Notes under the pieces: generated by a model
The model's input: only the letters and a program-made list of their open reading frames with translations
What the model was told of the DNA's origin: nothing
Database searches by the model: none
DNA from: DATHWB01 sp041744795
GTDB taxonomy: Bacteria; Actinomycetota; Acidimicrobiia; Spongiisociales; ZC4RG35
Direction of reading: 5' to 3'
NCBI GenBank assembly: GCA_041744795.1
Contig: JBGTKD010000042.1
Location: forward strand, 1 to 53,019
Length of the DNA: 53,019 nucleotides
Shown here: piece by piece, positions 49,435 through 53,019 of the stretch
How the letters are laid out: each line of letters opens with the position of its first letter
Numbering within the stretch: the first letter of the stretch is position 1
Translations under genes and position numbers: made by a program

Positions 49435-50183
49435 CAGGCGCTTTGCCGGAAGGCGTCGTAGCCCTCTGCCTCCAGAGTTTCGGCGAGTTCGGGACCGCCG
49501 GAGACGAGAACTCTGCCTTCCATGAACACGTGAACATGATGGGGGGTTACGTAGTCCAGAAGTCGCTGATAGTGGGTGATGATGAGAAAGCCCCGCTCGT
49601 CGGAAACCAACTGATTCACACCTTCGGCGACCACCCGCAGGGCGTCGATGTCTAGGCCGGAATCGGTCTCGTCCATGATCGCTAGCGCCGGCTCAAGCAC
49701 CGCCATCTGAAGGATCTCGTTTCGCTTGCGCTCGCCGCCCGAGAAGCCCTCGTTGAGGTAGCGGTCGGCGAAGCTTGACTCCATGCCGAGCGCCTTCATG
49801 GCCTCCATCACCTTGAGGCGCAGTTCAAGAACCGTGAAATCCACCCCGGTCCTGTTCGAGAGAGCCTGGCGAAGGAACTGTGTCACCGAGACTCCCGGGA
49901 TCTCCTCGGGGTACTGGAAAGCGAGGAACATGCCCCGGCGGGCGCGGTCATCCGGTGCGGCTTCGGTGATGTCCTCGCCCTCATAAAGGATGCGTCCCTG
50001 CGTGACCTGGTAGTCGGGATGGCCAAGCAAGACGTTGGCGAGGGTTGACTTTCCCGATCCGTTCGGACCCATAAGAGCGTGGATCTCACCGCGGTCGACG
50101 GTAAGCGTCACGCCATTGAGGATGGGCTCGCCGTTTGCGGAGGCGTGCAGGTTTTCAATCTGGAGAAGGGGGGTGTTGCTCAC
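49434..50183 (-). CDS. sufC: Fe-S cluster assembly ATPase SufC, copy 2
   Basis: About 249 residues. Canonical SufC: Walker A MGPNGSGKSTLANVLLGH, FQYPEEIPGVSVTQFL, the signature FSGGERKRNEILQMA, Walker B IMDETDSGLDIDALRVV and the switch His ITHYQRLL. It is the first gene of the minus-strand sufC-sufS-sufU unit. The frame is open to 50204, but the GTG at 50183 is best: TAGTGT (50191..50196) is 7 bases upstream and the longer start would lie inside the operator dyad. Confidence 0.92.
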   Translation of the reverse strand: MSNTPLLQIENLHASANGEPILNGVTLTVDRGEIHALMGPNGSGKSTLANVLLGHPDYQVTQGRILYEGEDITEAAPDDRARRGMFLAFQYPEEIPGVSVTQFLRQALSNRTGVDFTVLELRLKVMEAMKALGMESSFADRYLNEGFSGGERKRNEILQMAVLEPALAIMDETDSGLDIDALRVVAEGVNQLVSDERGFLIITHYQRLLDYVTPHHVHVFMEGRVLVSGGPELAETLEAEGYDAFRQSA

Positions 50184-50190
50184 CCACCCA

Positions 50191-50196
50191 ACACTA
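50191..50196 (-). promoter_or_regulatory. -10 element of the sufC2-sufS-sufU operon
   Basis: On the minus strand TAGTGT lies 7 bases before the sufC2 GTG and next to the SUF operator, repeating the arrangement in front of sufD. Confidence 0.55.
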
Positions 50197-50197
50197 G

Positions 50198-50221
50198 TTT
50201 CCACTACGTGGATAGTGGAAA
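50198..50221. promoter_or_regulatory. SUF operator, copy 2 (upstream of sufC2)
   Basis: TTTCCACTA, spacer CGTGGA, TAGTGGAAA: a perfect 9-6-9 inverted repeat. It begins 14 bases from the sufC2 start; copy 1 is 15 bases from the sufD start. Equal geometry at both suf units strongly suggests one shared regulator. Confidence 0.75.
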
Positions 50222-50233
50222 ACCCAGCTCGGC

Positions 50234-51271
50234 TTATGAAGCCAAAGCGAATCGGGCGGTCTGGGAGAGGTCGAGTTCGATGTCGAAGCCGTTCAGGTCG
50301 CCGCTCGTCGGAGATCGAAAAGTCATCGACAGCTGAAGTTCGGTGGTGCGAGTGCTCGACACGACGAGGCCGGTGTCCGGGTCGAATTCGACCACTTCCG
50401 TGGTGGTTGACTCTGCCACGGTTATCGAGAACTCGATGCTGTCAAGTTGCTCCTGGATTTCGAGTGGGATCTCAGCCCCAGCTTCGAGTTCGGAGAATCC
50501 GAGGAACAGCTGGCGGAACTGCTCGGAAAAGTCCACGACGTAGGCGGCTGCGACCGTTGTGGTGTGGATGACGTAGAGGCCGTCGACAATTTCTTTGATT
50601 GTGGAAGTCGAATGAACCGCCAGCGGGCCGGAAGGTCCGCCTCGTTCCTCTGAGATCTCCCACGAATCGCCGACGGTGACCGGCTCGTCGGTGAAGACGG
50701 GCCCGACGGGCTGTGCGAGCAGTGAGTCGGCCAAACCCGTAAGCGATGCCAGTGAGGCGCCGAGGATCCTCGGATCTGTGGCCTCGTCCTTCATGACCAG
50801 ACCCAAGCGGCTCACCGTCATTTGCGCGTTGACGGGATTGATGCGTGCGAGATCTGCCGCGATGCCGCCCTGTTCGATGCTGGTGACTTCGTCACCGTTG
50901 AGTGTTCCCGTCGCTTCCGTGCTGTGCATCGTGGCGGCGACGGTGAGCGACACCGCGCCGTTGCCGGGTGCATCTTCGATCGTGTATTGCGCCGTTCCCT
51001 CAGACTGGGTGGTCAGGTCGGCGTTGATAGGGAACTCGACGTCACCGAATCCTTCGGCGTCACCGTCGGCATCGAAGGCAATGTCCTGGGACACGGCCAA
51101 GTCGTAGGTGAGCGTCGTCCCGGGGTCGTATCCGTAGACGAGGCTTACCGCCGGTGCGGACATTGGTGCTGTTGTCGACTGGTTCGACGCCGGGTCGTTG
51201 TTTGTCGAGTCGGTCGCCGGCGTACAGGCAGCTCCCAACAGGGCCAACGCGAGGAGAATTCGAAGATGCAT
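50234..51271 (-). CDS. Putative lipoprotein
   Basis: About 345 residues. The signal HLRILLALALLGAACTPATD ends in a near-canonical lipobox (LLGAAC), then a Ser/Thr/Asn-rich linker leads into a beta-rich exported domain (VSLVYGYDPGTTLTYDLAVS at its start). The pattern of an early Tyr-rich strand and long antiparallel strands resembles secreted DUF6263-type proteins, but I do not assign it. The frame extends to 51529 over the ybaK gene, so ATG 51271 is the start. It is divergent from ybaK, 46 bases away. Confidence 0.75.
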   Translation of the reverse strand: MHLRILLALALLGAACTPATDSTNNDPASNQSTTAPMSAPAVSLVYGYDPGTTLTYDLAVSQDIAFDADGDAEGFGDVEFPINADLTTQSEGTAQYTIEDAPGNGAVSLTVAATMHSTEATGTLNGDEVTSIEQGGIAADLARINPVNAQMTVSRLGLVMKDEATDPRILGASLASLTGLADSLLAQPVGPVFTDEPVTVGDSWEISEERGGPSGPLAVHSTSTIKEIVDGLYVIHTTTVAAAYVVDFSEQFRQLFLGFSELEAGAEIPLEIQEQLDSIEFSITVAESTTTEVVEFDPDTGLVVSSTRTTELQLSMTFRSPTSGDLNGFDIELDLSQTARFALAS

Positions 51272-51317
51272 GGTTCGGTTCCGATGATGGTGTGGAGCGA
51301 GGGTACGGTCGCCGGTC

Positions 51318-51788
51318 ATGTACTCGGCTTCCACCCAACGTGTCATTGCAGCAGCTCGTGACCACGGACTCGAAATCGACGTCTCGGCTTTTCCCGAGGG
51401 AACCAAGACCGCCGCTGACGCGGCCGCTGCCATAGGTTGTGAGGTGGCGGCCATCGTCAAGTCGCTGGTGTTCACGGTCGACGGAGAGCCTGTCGTGGCG
51501 CTCGTCCCGGGGGATCTCCGCCTTGACACGGCGGCGCTGGCTCTGGCAGCTGGAGGCGATCACGCCGATCGTGCTTCTTTGGAGACCGTACGCGAGGCGA
51601 CCGGCTATGCCGCAGGCGGCACCCCTCCGTTCGGTCATGCTCGCCCTTTGCGGGTGTTCGCCGATCCGGCGCTGCGACGCCACGACCCAGTGTGGGCGGC
51701 GGGTGGCACTCCCTCGACGGTGTTTCCGATCTCGGTTGCCGACCTCGACCGGATCGTCTCACCCGAGTGGGTGTCGATCTCCCATTGA
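51318..51788 (+). CDS. ybaK: YbaK/EbsC-type aminoacyl-tRNA deacylase
   Basis: 156 residues of the YbaK/INS fold that clears mischarged tRNAs, classically Cys-tRNA-Pro. CEVAAIVKSLVFTVDGEPV contains the catalytic lysine region, and GYAAGGTPPFGHARPL and WAAGGTPSTVFPIS are the two GGTPP-type motifs. TACGGT at 51304..51309 lies 8 bases before the ATG. The 3' end overlaps the convergent LLM gene by 30 bases. Confidence 0.9.
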   Translation: MYSASTQRVIAAARDHGLEIDVSAFPEGTKTAADAAAAIGCEVAAIVKSLVFTVDGEPVVALVPGDLRLDTAALALAAGGDHADRASLETVREATGYAAGGTPPFGHARPLRVFADPALRRHDPVWAAGGTPSTVFPISVADLDRIVSPEWVSISH

Positions 51789-52709
51789 GTCCTTGACCAC
51801 TTCCCAAGTCATGTTCAGTCCCTCGCTGTCGGCCAAGTCGAGCCACTGCAAGTAATAGCGGTTGACGCCAACTCTCTCGTAAGCAGCCAATATCTCGGTC
51901 ACTTCCTCCGGGGGACCGACAGGGATTCCCGCCTCCTGCCACTTATCGAGGAGAGCCGCCGCTTCCATGTCGCGGCTCGCGGCGTCCCGGGTAATTCGCT
52001 CGTCGAAGGCTCGCCTGTCGGGAGCGGTGATCACCTGTCCCATGACAGTGATCTCTATCGAATCCGGGTCCCGTCCTGCTTCCGCAGCGGCCCGGCGCAT
52101 AACGTCGTTCCGCCTGGCGATCTCGTCGATCGGCGCCGGCAGGTGGTTGTACTCGTCGGCGTAGGTTCCGGCGAGCGTTGGGGTGCGGACCGGACCGCTA
52201 CCCCCTGTCACAAGCCTGATCCCCGTGGGCTGGGGTCTCACTTCGGCGTCGATCGAATAGTGGGTGCCGGTCACTTTGGCGTGCTTCTCGCCGAAGGCTG
52301 CCCGCAGGTAGGGAAGACTCTCGGCGAACCGATCAAACCGCTCCGACCAATCCGGGAACGGCATGCCGAACACGTCGTGTTCCAGGTCCATCCATCCGGT
52401 GCCAACACCCAGATCGAGACGGCCACCGGACATCTGGTCGATCGTGGCTGCCGTTTTGGCGATCACCGCAGGGTGTCGAAACGTGATCGGACTCACCAAC
52501 ACACACAACCGGATCGAAGCCGTATCCCTGGCCAGTCCCGCCAACGTCGCAAAGGCGTCTGTGGCATCCGGCCTCGGCACCCGGCTCGAGTAGTAATGGT
52601 CACTCCGAGCGAAACTGACCATCCCCTCCCTCTCAGCCCACAAGGCCAAATCGAGAAGCTGCTGATAAGTCCCCCCCAGCTGCGGTTCAGTCATCAAGCT
52701 AAATCTCAT
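51759..52709 (-). CDS. LLM-class F420-dependent oxidoreductase, second copy
   Basis: 316 residues, luciferase-like TIM barrel. MRFSLMTEPQLGGTYQQLLD is the first strand, GMVSFARSDHYYSS follows, then IRLCVLVSPITFRHPAVIAK, DQMSGGRLDLGVGTGWMDLE and GIRLVTGGSGPVRTPTLAG. It is only distantly similar to the 9232 enzyme. F420 use is inferred from the family and from cofC in the window. TAGTCT (52717..52722 on minus) lies 7 bases before the ATG. The substrate is unknown. Confidence 0.86.
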   Translation of the reverse strand: MRFSLMTEPQLGGTYQQLLDLALWAEREGMVSFARSDHYYSSRVPRPDATDAFATLAGLARDTASIRLCVLVSPITFRHPAVIAKTAATIDQMSGGRLDLGVGTGWMDLEHDVFGMPFPDWSERFDRFAESLPYLRAAFGEKHAKVTGTHYSIDAEVRPQPTGIRLVTGGSGPVRTPTLAGTYADEYNHLPAPIDEIARRNDVMRRAAAEAGRDPDSIEITVMGQVITAPDRRAFDERITRDAASRDMEAAALLDKWQEAGIPVGPPEEVTEILAAYERVGVNRYYLQWLDLADSEGLNMTWEVVKDSMGDRHPLG

Positions 52710-52747
52710 AGGCGAGAGACTACGGCGAGGGGACTATCGGCCCGCCA

Positions 52748-52892
52748 GTCAGTTTGTCAGTTTGTCCCCCCTCGACGAGCGAAGCGAGGAGTCTGGGGGG
52801 ACCGGCCGGCGTAGCCGGCCGAGGGGGGCGGTGAGCGGAAGCGACCCCGTCGATCACCTCTGAAGCGGTCCGGCCTGTCAGTTTGTCCCCCC
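52748..52892. repeat. Repeat patch with two identical 16-base units
   Basis: GTCAGTTTGTCCCCCC occurs at 52756-52771 and 52877-52892, with an extra GTCAGTTT at 52748. Each copy is followed within 15 bases by a GAGCGMAGCGA-type string, and between them lie short hairpins such as CCGGCCGGCGTAGCCGGCCG. No gene is visible in 52710-52917. The patch borders the probable transposase tail and may mark an insertion boundary. Confidence 0.7.
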
Positions 52893-52917
52893 AGGAGCGC
52901 AGCGACGTTGGGCTCTC

Positions 52918-53019
52918 CTATGTCAAGCCGTGGTCGCGGAGGGTTTTCCAGACTTGGCGGGCGACGTGTCGTTTGGCGGCTCGGATGGCGTTGCGTTTGT
53001 TAGCGGTGGTTGGTGTGGG
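52918..53019 (-). CDS. C-terminal fragment of a probable transposase (gene continues past the right edge)
   Basis: An open frame of 33 codons plus TAG enters from the right edge on the minus strand. It reads a strongly basic tail, ANKRNAIRAAKRHVARQVW followed by KTLRDHGLT. This resembles the basic C-terminus of IS110/IS1111-type (DEDD) transposases, but the piece is too short to be sure. The adjoining repeat patch is consistent with a mobile element border. Confidence 0.4.
   Translation of the reverse strand, partial: PTPTTANKRNAIRAAKRHVARQVWKTLRDHGLT

Noticed and set aside
52748..52892. CRISPR-like repeat
   Set aside because: Only two full units 121 bases apart with no regular spacers and no cas genes.

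Overview
The window is GC-rich, densely coded chromosomal DNA from a Gram-positive-type, high-GC actinobacterium. The best guess is a deep-branching lineage such as Acidimicrobiia, inferred from gene content rather than from any marker tree. Support for this is: an F420 biosynthesis gene (cofC) with two F420-type LLM oxidoreductases; menaquinone genes (menA, menB); a SUF iron-sulfur system; a monoderm Tad pilus locus; a close DevS/DevR (DosS/DosR) pair; many GTGA/ATGA gene overlaps; and at least 20 start codons lying 6-10 bases behind a TANNNT -10 element (leaderless transcription). No gene-free stretch exceeds 300 bases. The largest gaps are 52710-52917, 24764-24939, 41724-41885 and 18141-18294, and all four hold repeats or regulatory sites.

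Layout. 1-4128: three membrane proteins on the minus strand (a fused MFS/spermidine-synthase-like protein cut by the left edge, and two MFS exporters). 4171-10662: an OsmC-GNAT fusion and a short prmC, a glycerate kinase, a divergent CadI/ArsI-ArsR metal-response pair, a PIG-L deacetylase, cofC, an F420 oxidoreductase and a universal stress protein. 10769-18140: serA, an S9 peptidase, pgpA, an unknown protein, a hotdog thioesterase, an FAH-family hydrolase, gltX and tRNA-Glu. 18150-18286: a large palindromic element. 18295-24763: rpiB, a SpoIID-like protein, a NifU-domain scaffold, meaB, pyruvate phosphate dikinase and an Rv0080-like flavin-fold protein. 24940-30233: a membrane-anchored multicopper oxidase, an SRPBCC-like protein, devS and devR, a DUF3105 protein and an alpha/beta hydrolase. 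30226-33939: menA and menB, then a Na/Pi transporter with a PhoU protein behind a PHO-box-like direct repeat. 33906-40735: an unknown beta-rich protein and a compact Tad pilus operon. 40785-50183: a cysteine-synthase-like enzyme and a split SUF locus (sufD-Rieske-sufC on plus; sufC-sufS-sufU on minus) surrounding an M42 peptidase, fumarase and an enoyl-CoA hydratase. 50234-53019: a lipoprotein, a YbaK deacylase, a second LLM oxidoreductase, a repeat patch and the tail of a probable transposase.

Two regulatory stories stand out. First, both SUF transcription units start 14-15 bases from the same 9-6-9 inverted repeat, so one regulator probably controls both. Second, a single-GAF DevS homologue keeping the heme-ligand histidine, plus DevR, sits 2-3 kb from an intergenic region carrying DosR-box-like sequences. 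That region separates an Rv0080-like gene with PPDK from a multicopper oxidase, which suggests a small oxygen or redox response module. A family of intergenic palindromes built on AACCC(A/T)GGGTT and GGACGCCG recurs near gene ends.
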